A model generated the notes under the pieces. That model ran no database searches and was not told the origin of the DNA. It worked only from the letters and a program-made list of their open reading frames with translations. Shown here piece after piece: positions 51,376 through 60,259 of a stretch of 64,000 bases of DNA. Origin of the DNA: Companilactobacillus bobalius (lineage in GTDB: Bacteria > Bacillota > Bacilli > Lactobacillales > Lactobacillaceae). How positions within the stretch are numbered: position 1 is the first letter of the stretch; every line of letters starts with the position of its first letter. Both the position numbers and the translations under genes were made by a program. Location: contig NZ_LNUA01000032.1 of the NCBI RefSeq assembly GCF_009764355.1, forward strand, positions 248,001 to 312,000. The letters run 5' to 3'.

Positions 51376-52692
51376 ATGCAAAAGAAATTTGAGCAAATAT
51401 TAATGCCTGTGGCGACAAAGTTAGCCAACAACGTAGTTTTACGTTCTTTACGTGATGGTTTTCTAATTATTACTCCTTTAATTATTGTTACCTCAATTTT
51501 CCTACTGATCGGAAACTTTCCAATTCCAGGTTGGGCAGATTTTTGGACAGGAATTCTCGGTCCCCAATGGACAGAATGGTTTAGTGCTGTTTCTGATTCT
51601 GTATTCAGTTTTACTGGTCTTTTAGCATGTTTCGGTATTTCTTATGCATATGGTAAAAACCGTGGGTTACGTGCGGTTCATGCCAGTGCTGTAGCAATTG
51701 TTTCATTCTTGATTATGACGCCAACTACAGTTGAAGTTGGTAAAAAGACAGTTGGTGCTGTGCAAACAATTTATTTAGGACCTAATGGTATTTTCTTAGG
51801 TTTGTTTACAGCTTTAGTCAGTGTTGAATTATTCCGTTTTGCTATTAAACGTAATTGGACTATAAAAATGCCCGATGGTGTTCCACCAGCAGTAAGCGAA
51901 TCTTTTGATGCTTTGTTACCAAGTGGTTTTGTAATTTTGGCATTCTTTTTAGTTAGAATTATTTTTAGCTTGACTGATTTTGGTACAGCTTATAACTTTA
52001 TTTATACAATGTTACAAGCACCATTAAAGAACGTTGGTAATTCATTGCCATCAGTTTTGCTTTACAATTTCTTAGCATCATTACTTTGGTGTTTTGGTAT
52101 TAACGGACCAACTATTACAAATAGTGTTTGGTCACCAATTTTCTTTGTTTTGACTCAAGATAATCTCAAAGCCTTCCAAAGTGGACATGCTTTACCTCAT
52201 ATTTATACACAACAATTTATTGATATTTTCACAACTTACGGTGGTGGCGGTAGTACATTGTCACTTCTGATCGTAATGTTGTTTGTATGTAGATCAAAAC
52301 GAATTAAAGAGCTCGGTAAGTTAGCTATTGTACCAGGAATATTTGGTATTAACGAACCTTTGATCTTTGGTTTACCAGTGGTTTTGAATCCTATTATTGC
52401 TATTCCATTTATTATTGTGCCTGTTGTTAATACCTTAATTTCCGGAATTGTCTTTAGCTTACATTGGATTCCTTATACTAATGGGGTTATGTTGCCATGG
52501 ACAACACCACCATTGATTTCTGGATGGCTTTCGACAGGAAGTTGGTTGGCTTCTCTATTGCAATTATTTGAATTGATGCTTGGTAAAGGATCTTGTGGAC
52601 CATTTGTTAAGATGCTGGATAAACAGTATTTGAACGAGGAAGCGGCTGCTGAAGAGGCAGAAGATGTGGATATTGACTTTAGTAATATTTAA
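51376..52692 (+). CDS. PTS system, Lac/cellobiose family EIIC permease
   Basis: A 438-residue polytopic permease with IKMPDGVPPAVSESF, the FGINEPLIFGLPVVLNP signature and LPWTTPPLISGW, all typical of EIIC. ATG 51376 is preferred because AAGGGA (51361-51366) directly abuts the earlier ATG at 51367. The C-terminus is acidic. No EIIA or EIIB is encoded with it; the EIIB and EIIA at 35115 and 35539 or elsewhere could serve it. Its operon partners suggest import of an aminosugar-containing compound. Intact. Confidence 0.9.
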   Translation: MQKKFEQILMPVATKLANNVVLRSLRDGFLIITPLIIVTSIFLLIGNFPIPGWADFWTGILGPQWTEWFSAVSDSVFSFTGLLACFGISYAYGKNRGLRAVHASAVAIVSFLIMTPTTVEVGKKTVGAVQTIYLGPNGIFLGLFTALVSVELFRFAIKRNWTIKMPDGVPPAVSESFDALLPSGFVILAFFLVRIIFSLTDFGTAYNFIYTMLQAPLKNVGNSLPSVLLYNFLASLLWCFGINGPTITNSVWSPIFFVLTQDNLKAFQSGHALPHIYTQQFIDIFTTYGGGGSTLSLLIVMLFVCRSKRIKELGKLAIVPGIFGINEPLIFGLPVVLNPIIAIPFIIVPVVNTLISGIVFSLHWIPYTNGVMLPWTTPPLISGWLSTGSWLASLLQLFELMLGKGSCGPFVKMLDKQYLNEEAAAEEAEDVDIDFSNI

Positions 52693-52703
52693 GGAGAAGA
52701 GAA

Positions 52704-54014
52704 TTGAAAGAGATTAGAACAGATTTTCAAAAATTATTTGAAGAATCCAAAGACGAGTTTCTAACTTATTTCAAAGAACTGATTAGAATTCCAAGTGTTA
52801 ATGGCAATAAAACTTATCAAGCTCCATTTGGAATAGGACCTAAACGCGCTTTGGAATATATGCTAAATTTATCCGAAAAATTGGGCTTTAGAACTGGTCA
52901 GGCCAGTGATTGTGTAGGTTGGGCTGAATATGGACCGGAAACTGACGATTATTTTGGAGTTCTAGGTCATATTGATGTGGTTGATGTTGTAGATGATTGG
53001 AATTATCCGCCCTTTGATCTGACCTTAAAAAATGGATACTTCTATGGGCGAGGTGTGCTAGATAATAAGGGCCCATTACTGTCAACTTTATTTGCACTGT
53101 ATTTAATTAAAAAGCAGCAAATACCTTTAAGTAAAAGAATTCGAATTATGTTTGGAACTGATGAAGAGATGGGAAGCCGTGATATTCCTCTCTTTTTAAA
53201 GGAACAAAAACCACCGTATGCCGGCTTTACACCTGATTGTAAATTTCCAATTGTTTATGGAGAAAGAGGTATTGTCGATTTAACGGTAACCTTGCCAATT
53301 ACAGATGGATCATTAGAACAAATTGATTTACTTGAAGGTGTATTTGATCATAGCTTTTTACCTGATTATGCAACTATTACTGTTAATGGTAAAAAGACTG
53401 AATACTACGGTAAGAAAGCACCTAGTAATGCTCCGGATATGGCTGAAAATGTTTTACCAAAACTGATTGAGAGTAATCAAGACTTAGTCGGACAGACAGG
53501 TAAGTTATTCCAATGGATTAATGAAAAAATAGGCAATCAGTATAATGGTGAAAATTTGGGCTTGAATTATCGAGATGAAGATTCGGGAGAACTCCAATTA
53601 TCATTCTATGATTTAGAAAAGGGGATTGATGAATTGAATTTTAGTATTTCAATGCGCTACCCCGTTACTATTTCTGAGGATAAAATTTTGAACCAACTTA
53701 AGAGTCAATTTCTAGAAGGAATGGAATTAAAAATTAATCGTAGTTTTCCATCTACCGTAAAGGATAAGAATTTGTCTTATATGCAGGAATTCTCAAAAAT
53801 TTATGAGAAAGATACTGGTCTAAATGGTGAGCCTGTGACAACTACTGGAGCCACTTATGCACGAGAGATGCCTAACATTATCGCTTTTGGACCTTCTTTT
53901 CCTGGTCAAAAAGGAATTGCTCATAAAGGTGACGAATGGTTGAAATATAGTGATTGGCTAATGATGATGCAAATTTATTATGATTGTTTTGTTAATGAAT
54001 TAGTTGATGAATAA
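52704..54014 (+). CDS. M20 family (Sapep-type) peptidase
   Basis: A 436-residue zinc peptidase. Metal and catalytic motifs are LGHIDVVDVVD, GRGVLDNKGP, GTDEEMGSRD and TPDCKFPIV; the late TGATYAREMPN and GIAHKGDEW also fit. TTG at 52704 follows AAGGAGA. It is the last gene of the asparaginase unit and ends in a hairpin terminator. It is related to, but clearly diverged from, the M20 enzyme at 31130. A role in trimming Asn-linked or peptidic parts of an imported glycoconjugate is possible but inferred from context only. Confidence 0.88.
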   Translation: MKEIRTDFQKLFEESKDEFLTYFKELIRIPSVNGNKTYQAPFGIGPKRALEYMLNLSEKLGFRTGQASDCVGWAEYGPETDDYFGVLGHIDVVDVVDDWNYPPFDLTLKNGYFYGRGVLDNKGPLLSTLFALYLIKKQQIPLSKRIRIMFGTDEEMGSRDIPLFLKEQKPPYAGFTPDCKFPIVYGERGIVDLTVTLPITDGSLEQIDLLEGVFDHSFLPDYATITVNGKKTEYYGKKAPSNAPDMAENVLPKLIESNQDLVGQTGKLFQWINEKIGNQYNGENLGLNYRDEDSGELQLSFYDLEKGIDELNFSISMRYPVTISEDKILNQLKSQFLEGMELKINRSFPSTVKDKNLSYMQEFSKIYEKDTGLNGEPVTTTGATYAREMPNIIAFGPSFPGQKGIAHKGDEWLKYSDWLMMMQIYYDCFVNELVDE

Positions 54015-54021
54015 TGATAAA

Positions 54022-54078
54022 AAAGCAGATATCTATTTAGAGAAACATTATTAACTCTAATAAATATCTGTTTTTTTG
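54022..54078 (+). terminator. Terminator of the asparaginase unit
   Basis: CAGATAT-TATTTAGAG pairs with CTCTAATAAATATCTG and is followed by seven T. Confidence 0.8.
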
Positions 54079-54151
54079 TTTAAATTTTTAAATCATTTTG
54101 TTTGTGTAAAGGGTTACAATAATAAGTGGATATTATTGCAAGGAGAACATT

Positions 54152-54913
54152 ATGGACTATAAATTAATTGCACTTGATATGGATGGTACGCTATTAAACG
54201 ATAAAAGAGAAATCACAGAGCAAAATAAGGCCGCCATCTCTAAAGCCTTGGCACAAGGGGTTAAGATAGTACTTAATTCTGGACGTGCATATGATGGTAT
54301 TGCTTATGCCTATAAGGAATTGGGTATCTCTGGAGCAGATCAATATATGATCAACTCTGGTGGTAATATTATCGAGAGTTTAGATAAAAAGATTATTTAT
54401 AAAAAAGTAATGGAAAACAATGCTTGTGAGGCTATTGCTCGTAATTTGAAGTCTGAGAAGATTAATTATGTATTGATCGACACTGAAGGTAATAGCTATG
54501 ATTCTTATCAGGAATGGATGGAGAAACGTATGCTGAATACAGATTTGGCAATCACCAAGTTCATGGTTCACACTCATAAACGTAATTTAGAAGAGACAGC
54601 CGAAAAACTTCATCAAGAATATGATGCTAAATTCTTCGTCGTTGTCACAAGTAAACGTGATATTGAGATTTTTCCTAAAGAAGTCAATAAGGGTAAAGCT
54701 TTGGAAAAACTCGCTAAGCATCTAAAAATAAAGCCTGAACAAGTTATGGCTATTGGAGACTTAGATAATGATATTCCAATGATCAAATTTGCTGGATTAG
54801 GAGTTGCTATGGACAATTCACCGGAAAATGTAAAAGCGATTAGTGATGAAATTACAGGTGATGATAATCATAGTGGCGTTGGTCAAGCGATTGAGAAATA
54901 TGTTTTAAACTAA
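54152..54913 (+). CDS. Cof-type HAD family phosphatase
   Basis: A 253-residue HAD IIB hydrolase. Motif I DMDGTLLND, motif II NSGR, the NSGGNIIE strand, the Lys segment EVNKGKAL and motif IV GDLDNDIPM are complete. Closely similar to the genes at 22632 and 54925. The next HAD gene starts 12 bases later. GGAGA precedes the ATG. Members dephosphorylate sugar phosphates; the DhaKLM genes downstream hint at, but do not prove, a link to triose phosphates. Confidence 0.9.
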   Translation: MDYKLIALDMDGTLLNDKREITEQNKAAISKALAQGVKIVLNSGRAYDGIAYAYKELGISGADQYMINSGGNIIESLDKKIIYKKVMENNACEAIARNLKSEKINYVLIDTEGNSYDSYQEWMEKRMLNTDLAITKFMVHTHKRNLEETAEKLHQEYDAKFFVVVTSKRDIEIFPKEVNKGKALEKLAKHLKIKPEQVMAIGDLDNDIPMIKFAGLGVAMDNSPENVKAISDEITGDDNHSGVGQAIEKYVLN

Positions 54914-54924
54914 GGGGGCTTTTG

Positions 54925-55737
54925 ATGAGTTACAAACTGATAGCATTGGACATGGACGATACATTATTAACGACTGAAAAAACAATATCTGCCAAAAATC
55001 AGGCAGCAATCAAACAAGCCTTAAAACAGGGAATCAAGGTCGTCTTGTGTTCAGGTAGAACACATAATGCAATCACAGGTTATGCTAAAACACTGGGTAT
55101 TAGTGGCGAGAATCAAAGGTTTTACCGGTGTCAAGGTTTCGAACGTTCAGTACGTAGGAAAAGACATAAAGATCCAGAAACAATGAGCAACCAATTTTAT
55201 CGTGAGTTCGTCGATTTTATTAAGAAGAACCAATTACATTACAATGTGGTTGACGATAAAGGTAATACTTATACTAGCCATGTAGAAAAAATTGATAAAT
55301 ATACTATTACACAGGCTTTTGAGAATGATAATGGCCTTTATATTCGTGAGCCTGAAGAGTTGCCAGCTGATTTTGAAATTGTTAAAGCAATTATCAATGG
55401 ACCTGAGCAACAATTGGATGAAATTTCAGAAATGGTTCATCAACGTTTTGATCAAGACTATTTTGTTGTACGGACAGGAGTTGGTTTCTTAGAGATTTTT
55501 CGTCAGGACGTCAATAAAGGTGAGGCCGTTAAACAATTGGCTACTCAGTTGAAGATTGATTTAAGTCAGGTCATGGCTATGGGAGACCGTGATAATGATA
55601 TTTCTATGTTAAAAGTAGCCGGCAAGGGAGTTGCTATGGAAATCGCTACTAGTGGTGCTAAGGCTGTTAGTGATTACGTAACTGCCGATAATAATCATGA
55701 TGGTGTTGGATTAGCCATTGAAAAATTTGCTTTGTAG
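54925..55737 (+). CDS. Cof-type HAD family phosphatase with an abnormal internal segment
   Basis: A 270-residue paralogue of the genes at 22632 and 54152. Motif I DMDDTLLTT, motif II CSGR, NKGEAVKQL and motif IV GDRDNDISM are present. About 55098-55180 encodes RFYRCQGFERSVRRKR, where the paralogues have MITNGGAIIE-type sequence, so the conserved NGG strand next to the active site is lost while the length is unchanged. Activity is uncertain. ATG 54925 with GGGGG upstream is used; a TTG lies one codon earlier. Confidence 0.85.
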   Translation: MSYKLIALDMDDTLLTTEKTISAKNQAAIKQALKQGIKVVLCSGRTHNAITGYAKTLGISGENQRFYRCQGFERSVRRKRHKDPETMSNQFYREFVDFIKKNQLHYNVVDDKGNTYTSHVEKIDKYTITQAFENDNGLYIREPEELPADFEIVKAIINGPEQQLDEISEMVHQRFDQDYFVVRTGVGFLEIFRQDVNKGEAVKQLATQLKIDLSQVMAMGDRDNDISMLKVAGKGVAMEIATSGAKAVSDYVTADNNHDGVGLAIEKFAL

Positions 55738-55812
55738 AGGAGTCTGGAATTAATTTCTAGGCTCTTTTGTTTTTGCCAGGATTTACGGAAAAGTAATATA
55801 ATGAAGAAGTAT

Positions 55813-55826
55813 TGAAAACGCTAACG
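55813..55826 (+). promoter_or_regulatory. cre candidate upstream of dhaKLM
   Basis: TGAAAACGCTAACG matches the cre consensus at 13 of 14 positions and lies immediately before the dhaK ribosome binding site. Confidence 0.6.
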
Positions 55827-55836
55827 GGAGGCAATT

Positions 55837-56829
55837 ATGAAAAAAATCATTAATAAAACTGAGGACATTGTTCCTGAAATGATCTCAGGACTTGTAAAAG
55901 CTAATAGTGATTTAGTGAAACAGATTGAAGGTACAACTGCGGTTGTGAGAATAGAGTTTTCTTTTACTATACCAAAAAAACTCTCTCAATCATTAATTAG
56001 ATTGAAAGAGCACGATCCTCTACATGCTGGATATGTCGGTGATGGAATGTTAAGTGCTGCCGTTGCTGGTGAGGTCTTTACTTCACCAACTCCTGATCAA
56101 ATTTATGAAGCTATTAAGGCCGTTGATCAAGGTTTAGGTGTTTTATTAATTGTGAAAAATTATTCCGGTGATGTCATGAACTTTGATATGGCAAAGGAAA
56201 TGGCTGAAGCTGATGATATCAAGATTAAGTCGATTGTCGTGAATGATGATATCTCAGTAGAAAATAGTGAGTTCACTCAAGGAAAACGTGGAGTAGCGGG
56301 AACAGTTTTAGTTGAAAAGATTATTGGCGCTGCTGCTCGTTCAGGAATGAATTTAGATGACTTGGCTAACTTAGGACAAAAGGTGATTGACAGTACCAAA
56401 ACAGTCGGAATTGCCTTACATGCTGCTACAGTACCAGCTGTCGGTCATCCTGGTTTTGAGCTGGGTGACGATGAAATTGAATATGGTATTGGTATTCATA
56501 ATGAGCGTGGTTATTCAGTTGAGAAGATTCAACCATCAAAAGAGTTAGCCCACGAATTAATTAAAAAAATCATGAGTGAATTTTCTGACCGGACAGGTCA
56601 CTTTGCCGTACTAATTAATGGTATGGGTGCTACGCCATTGATGGAACAATATATTTTTGCTAATGATGTTCTAAATGAATTAGCAGCTGATAAGATTTCT
56701 GTTGGTTTCAGTAAAGTGGGCAATCAAGTGACATCTTTAGATATGCAGGGTATTTCGCTGACAATAATGAAGGCTGACGATGATTGGATCAAAATGTTAA
56801 AAGAACCTGTAACAACAATTGGTTGGTAG
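55837..56829 (+). CDS. dhaK: Dihydroxyacetone kinase subunit DhaK, with altered active-site segment
   Basis: A 330-residue DhaK-type subunit, which binds dihydroxyacetone covalently through a His and passes it phosphate from DhaL. HAGYVGDGMLSAAVAGEVFTSPTPDQ is typical, as are the later ALHAATVPAVG and GIGIH segments. Residues about 39-62 (55951-56022) are foreign-looking and remove the conserved GGGSGHEP loop; this stretch contains a hairpin-forming repeat CTCTCTCAATC/GATTGAAAGAG. The frame stays open. Activity is not expected as written. GGGAGG precedes the ATG; a cre-like site lies upstream. Confidence 0.85.
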   Translation: MKKIINKTEDIVPEMISGLVKANSDLVKQIEGTTAVVRIEFSFTIPKKLSQSLIRLKEHDPLHAGYVGDGMLSAAVAGEVFTSPTPDQIYEAIKAVDQGLGVLLIVKNYSGDVMNFDMAKEMAEADDIKIKSIVVNDDISVENSEFTQGKRGVAGTVLVEKIIGAAARSGMNLDDLANLGQKVIDSTKTVGIALHAATVPAVGHPGFELGDDEIEYGIGIHNERGYSVEKIQPSKELAHELIKKIMSEFSDRTGHFAVLINGMGATPLMEQYIFANDVLNELAADKISVGFSKVGNQVTSLDMQGISLTIMKADDDWIKMLKEPVTTIGW

Positions 56830-56844
56830 AAAGGAAGTAAACTA

Positions 56845-57429
56845 ATGGAATTAAATTTAGCAGACACAAAGAAATGGATTGAATTATTTGTTGAAAAAGT
56901 TGAGGCTAATACGTCTGAGTTAAACGAATTGGATACGGCTATTGGTGATGGTGATCACGGTAGCAATATGGCTCGAGGGATGGCAGCAGTCACTGATGCA
57001 CTCGCCAAGAAAGAACCAGCTGATTTAGCTGAGTTATATAAGACAGTTGCTTTTGCAATGATTCAAAAAGTTGGTGGAGCCCCCGGTCCTTTGTATGGAA
57101 CAGCATTCTTGGATATGTCAAAAAAAGCTAAGGAAACAACTGACTTGGCTGAGTTAGTTCAAGTAGGTAGCGACGGTTTGAAACGTCGTGGACAATCTGA
57201 TGTTGGTATGAAAACCATGATCGATGTTTGGCAACCAGTTGCCGAATCACTGAAGTCCAATGACCTTTCTAAGAGTGTAGTTGAGAATGCCTTAAATTCT
57301 ACAAAAGATATGGTCGCTACTAAAGGCCGTGCTAGTTACTTGGAAGAAAAATCTAAAGGCCATTTGGACCCTGGTTCACAATCAAGTGCTTATTTATTTG
57401 AGGCCTTACTCGAAGTGTTAGGAGAATAA
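56845..57429 (+). CDS. dhaL: Dihydroxyacetone kinase subunit DhaL
   Basis: A 194-residue all-helical ADP-binding subunit that shuttles phosphate from DhaM to DHA on DhaK. The Mg-ADP motif DTAIGDGDHGSN is at 30-41, followed by GGAPGPLYGTAF and the C-terminal DPGSQSSAYLFEAL. It starts 15 bases after dhaK and is followed by dhaM after two bases. Intact. Confidence 0.93.
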   Translation: MELNLADTKKWIELFVEKVEANTSELNELDTAIGDGDHGSNMARGMAAVTDALAKKEPADLAELYKTVAFAMIQKVGGAPGPLYGTAFLDMSKKAKETTDLAELVQVGSDGLKRRGQSDVGMKTMIDVWQPVAESLKSNDLSKSVVENALNSTKDMVATKGRASYLEEKSKGHLDPGSQSSAYLFEALLEVLGE

Positions 57430-57431
57430 AA

Positions 57432-57800
57432 ATGAAATATGGAATAGTGATCGTTTCGCATTCATTTGAAATTGCTGAGGGTGTAAAAAAATTAATTTCT
57501 CAAGCTGCACCGGATCTATCGATTACCACGGCTGGGGGAACTGATGATAATGAAATAGGGTCATCTTTAGAAAAAATTCAAAAAGCAGTTGATGATAATA
57601 CTGGTGATGAAATTTTGGCATTTTATGATTTAGGAAGTTCAAAAATGAATCTTGAAATGCTGATGGAAATGACTGATAAAAAGATTCATAAGTATGATGT
57701 TGCCTTGGTAGAGGGTGCCTATACGGCCGCCACTTTAGCTGAAGTTGAATCACCATTGGCTACAATTGAAACCAATTTGGAACCATTAAAAATAAAATAA
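57432..57800 (+). CDS. dhaM: PTS-dependent dihydroxyacetone kinase phosphotransferase subunit DhaM
   Basis: A 122-residue EIIA-Man-like domain that carries phosphate from HPr to DhaL. The phospho-His is His10 in IVIVSHSFEIAEGV; AGGTDDNEIGSS and LVEGAYTAATL are conserved. Like other Gram-positive versions it lacks the HPr and EI domains fused to the E. coli protein. It ends the operon, with a hairpin terminator 12 bases after the stop. Intact. Confidence 0.92.
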   Translation: MKYGIVIVSHSFEIAEGVKKLISQAAPDLSITTAGGTDDNEIGSSLEKIQKAVDDNTGDEILAFYDLGSSKMNLEMLMEMTDKKIHKYDVALVEGAYTAATLAEVESPLATIETNLEPLKIK

Positions 57801-57811
57801 ACTTGAAAAAG

Positions 57812-57847
57812 GTCTGACAATTAAATTTTAAATTGTTGGATTTTTTA
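57812..57847 (+). terminator. Terminator of dhaKLM
   Basis: TCTGACAATT pairs with AATTGTTGGA (two G-U) around AAATTTTA, followed by a T run. The 57850-58073 remainder is AT-rich with no other feature seen. Confidence 0.75.
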
Positions 57848-58073
57848 TTTTTTATCGATTTTCATTAGAAAATAGTAGTAATTCTGTCCAAAATGTCTAT
57901 AAGATTAGAAAGCCTTTAATATTGATTGTATGAATCAGCTTTATTATACTAAATAATAGGTGAAATTATTAGACTTTTATTAGTATTTATTTAATATTAT
58001 TAACAAAATATTTGACAGATTAATTTAGAGTGCTAATCTTACAATTAAAATTATAAAAAGGGGGTTCAACTCT

Positions 58074-58820
58074 ATGGGCAAATTAATTGGTATTACTGCA
58101 GATGTTTATTTAGGGGCGACTGACGTAATAAACCAAAAATTGATGGACTTCGTACCACGACCAATTGTTGATGGGGTGTTAATGGCAGGTGGTATTCCCG
58201 TGGGATTGCCAATTCTACCAGTCGATAAAGTAAATCAATTAATTGAGAGAATGGATGGAATTATTTTTTCCGGTGGACCAGATATCGACCCTAGTTTTAT
58301 GGGAGAAGAACCTATTCCTAAGTTAGGTGTGACTAATCGGAATCGTGACCGTTTCGAAATAGCGATGATCAGGACCGCTGTCGCTAAAAAAATTCCTATT
58401 TTTGGGATCTGTCGCGGTGCACAAATGATTAATGTCGCATTAGGTGGAACAATTTATCAGGATTTGGGGACTCAGTATTCAGGTAGATTGATTAAACACA
58501 AGCAACAAGCTCCAGGAGATCAACCAACTCATTTTGTAAGAGTAGACTATAACTCTAAACTGTATAAAACTATTGGTGACAATGTTTTTGTCAATTCTCG
58601 TCATCACCAAGCGATTAAAGAAGTTCCTGACTTTTTAAGGGTTGTAGCGACGGCTTCTGATGGGGTAATTGAGGCTATTGAAAAGGAAGATGCCAGTATT
58701 CAGGGGGCAAAGCTGAACCCGGTTCAGTTAAGATTCTTTCTAACTTGCGTAAAGCAGGTTTTGTTGCAGATAAAGATTCGTATCGGTAATCCAAATAGAA
58801 TGGAAAGCGGTTCGATTTAA
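58074..58820 (+). CDS. Peptidase C26 / gamma-glutamyl-gamma-aminobutyrate hydrolase-like amidase
   Basis: A 248-residue class I glutamine amidotransferase-like hydrolase (PuuD type) that removes gamma-glutamyl groups. The nucleophile is Cys113 in FGICRGAQ, and GTIYQDL and VNSRHHQAI are typical. From about residue 212 (58707) the sequence no longer matches the family: AKLNPVQLR stands where the catalytic VQWHPE should be, and the last 35 residues look foreign. The catalytic His and Glu are therefore missing as written. GGGGG precedes the ATG; a terminator follows. Confidence 0.83.
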   Translation: MGKLIGITADVYLGATDVINQKLMDFVPRPIVDGVLMAGGIPVGLPILPVDKVNQLIERMDGIIFSGGPDIDPSFMGEEPIPKLGVTNRNRDRFEIAMIRTAVAKKIPIFGICRGAQMINVALGGTIYQDLGTQYSGRLIKHKQQAPGDQPTHFVRVDYNSKLYKTIGDNVFVNSRHHQAIKEVPDFLRVVATASDGVIEAIEKEDASIQGAKLNPVQLRFFLTCVKQVLLQIKIRIGNPNRMESGSI

Positions 58821-58848
58821 ACAAAAATAATTGAATAAAAATAAACTT

Positions 58849-58898
58849 AGTGGAATTATCAGTTTTGAATCAAGCAATCTCGATAATTCCATTTTTTA
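58849..58898 (+). terminator. Terminator after the C26 amidase
   Basis: TGGAATTATC pairs with GATAATTCCA across a loop of about 21 bases, followed by six T. Confidence 0.8.
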
Positions 58899-58980
58899 AT
58901 TTATTAAATAAAATATAATAAAACTATATTTGTCAAAATAATATTTTTATAGTACTATCGTTTTTGAAAACTGAATAGAT

Positions 58981-59108
58981 TTCTTCGGGGCAGGGTGTAA
59001 TTCCCGACCGACGGTAACAATTCTTAGAAATTGGAGTCCGTGACCCGCGCAAGCGGTGGATCTAGTGAAAGTCTAGAACCGACTGTAAAGTCAGGATGGT
59101 AGAAGAAA
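58981..59108 (+). promoter_or_regulatory. FMN riboswitch (RFN element)
   Basis: The element begins TTCTTCGGGGCAGGGTG, has the conserved TTCCCGACCGACGGTA, GACCCGCG, GAACCGACTGTA and AGTCAGGATGGTAGAAGAA blocks in order. FMN binding would favour the downstream terminator and shut off the rib genes. The 59110-59179 stretch forms the expression platform. Confidence 0.93.
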
Positions 59109-59179
59109 ATAATATTTCATGCTATTGATAAGTCTTTTTTGGACTGCTCTCGTATGAGGTCTTATTTAGCTTATCTTGG

Positions 59180-59214
59180 AAGCCCTGCAAACATAATTGC
59201 GGGGCTTTTTTTGT
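59180..59214 (+). terminator. FMN riboswitch-controlled terminator
   Basis: AAGCCCTGCAA pairs with TTGCGGGGCTT across ACATAA, followed by a T run, just before ribD. Confidence 0.88.
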
Positions 59215-59228
59215 GGGGTGAATAAGAA

Positions 59229-60259
59229 TTGGAAAAATTTATGAAATTGGCTTTTTTGGAAGCTAAAAAGGGACAGAATACGTGGACAAATCCACAAGTT
59301 GGTGCCGTTTTGGTTAAGAATAACCAAATATTGAGTCAGGGTCATCATGAAACGTTTGGCCAGGCACATGCTGAAGTTAATGCCTTAAAGAACTTGGCCG
59401 ATATATCTGAAGCTAAAGGAGCAACGCTATACGTAACTTTAGAGCCGTGTTCACACTTTGGTAAAACTCCTCCTTGTGTTCAAAAGATTGTTAAGGTGGG
59501 AATTAAAAAAGTGGTGATTGGCCAAGTCGATCCTAATCCAATCGTTAGTGGAAGAGGAATCAAATATTTACAAGATCACAATGTTACAGTTGAGAACCTT
59601 AATGTTTCGACAAATTTGAATACTGCTTACAACTTTTTTTACAAAAATAAACGACCGCTGATTACAGTAAAGTATGCGATGACTTTGGATGGAAAAGTTA
59701 ATCAAGATAAAAAAATTAGATCTTTAATTTCTAATCAAAAGTCTTATGAAGATTCTCAAAAACTACGTAGTCAGAATCAAGTGATTTTAATCGGTGAAAA
59801 TACATTGAAGATTGACAACCCGAGATTAACGCGATGTTCGCAATGGTTAATGTTTCCACCAATTCGGGCGGGTATGGTGCGAGATATCAATACAGTTGAT
59901 TCGAACAGTCGTTTGTTTCAATCTCAGGAACCAATTTGGTTCTTTAGCACAACTAAAAGTCAGTATGAACTGCCTAAGAATGTGCAAGTGTTTGTTGGCG
60001 AGTGGAATCCGCAAAAGGTTATTGAATTATTTACTAAAAAGGGTCTGAGTCAGTATTGATCGAGGGTGGTAGTCATCTTCAGGCTGATTTTGTGGAGCAA
60101 GGTCTGGTGGATAAAATTGTAGTTTATTTGGCTAATAAGGTCTTTGGTCATGGATTGCCGGCTATATGGGATAAAAAAATACCCTCCATGCAATTTAGCG
60201 ATTTAAACGTGGAAAAATTGGATTCTAATCTAAAAATAACAACGTGGAGGATAGACTAA
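59229..60259 (+). pseudogene. ribD: Bifunctional riboflavin deaminase/reductase RibD, frameshifted
   Basis: RibD deaminates the pyrimidine intermediate and reduces its ribose. The N-terminal zinc deaminase (HAE at 47-49, PCSHFGKTPPC at 73-83) is intact. In the reductase domain about 59835-59880 is foreign-looking (CSQWLMFPP), and at about 60045-60050 the frame shifts: VLIEGGSHLQADF continues in another frame to 60259. A single missing base after GGTCTG explains it. This is the only interrupted gene in the window with a clear frame change. TTG 59229 lacks a strong site. Confidence 0.87.
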
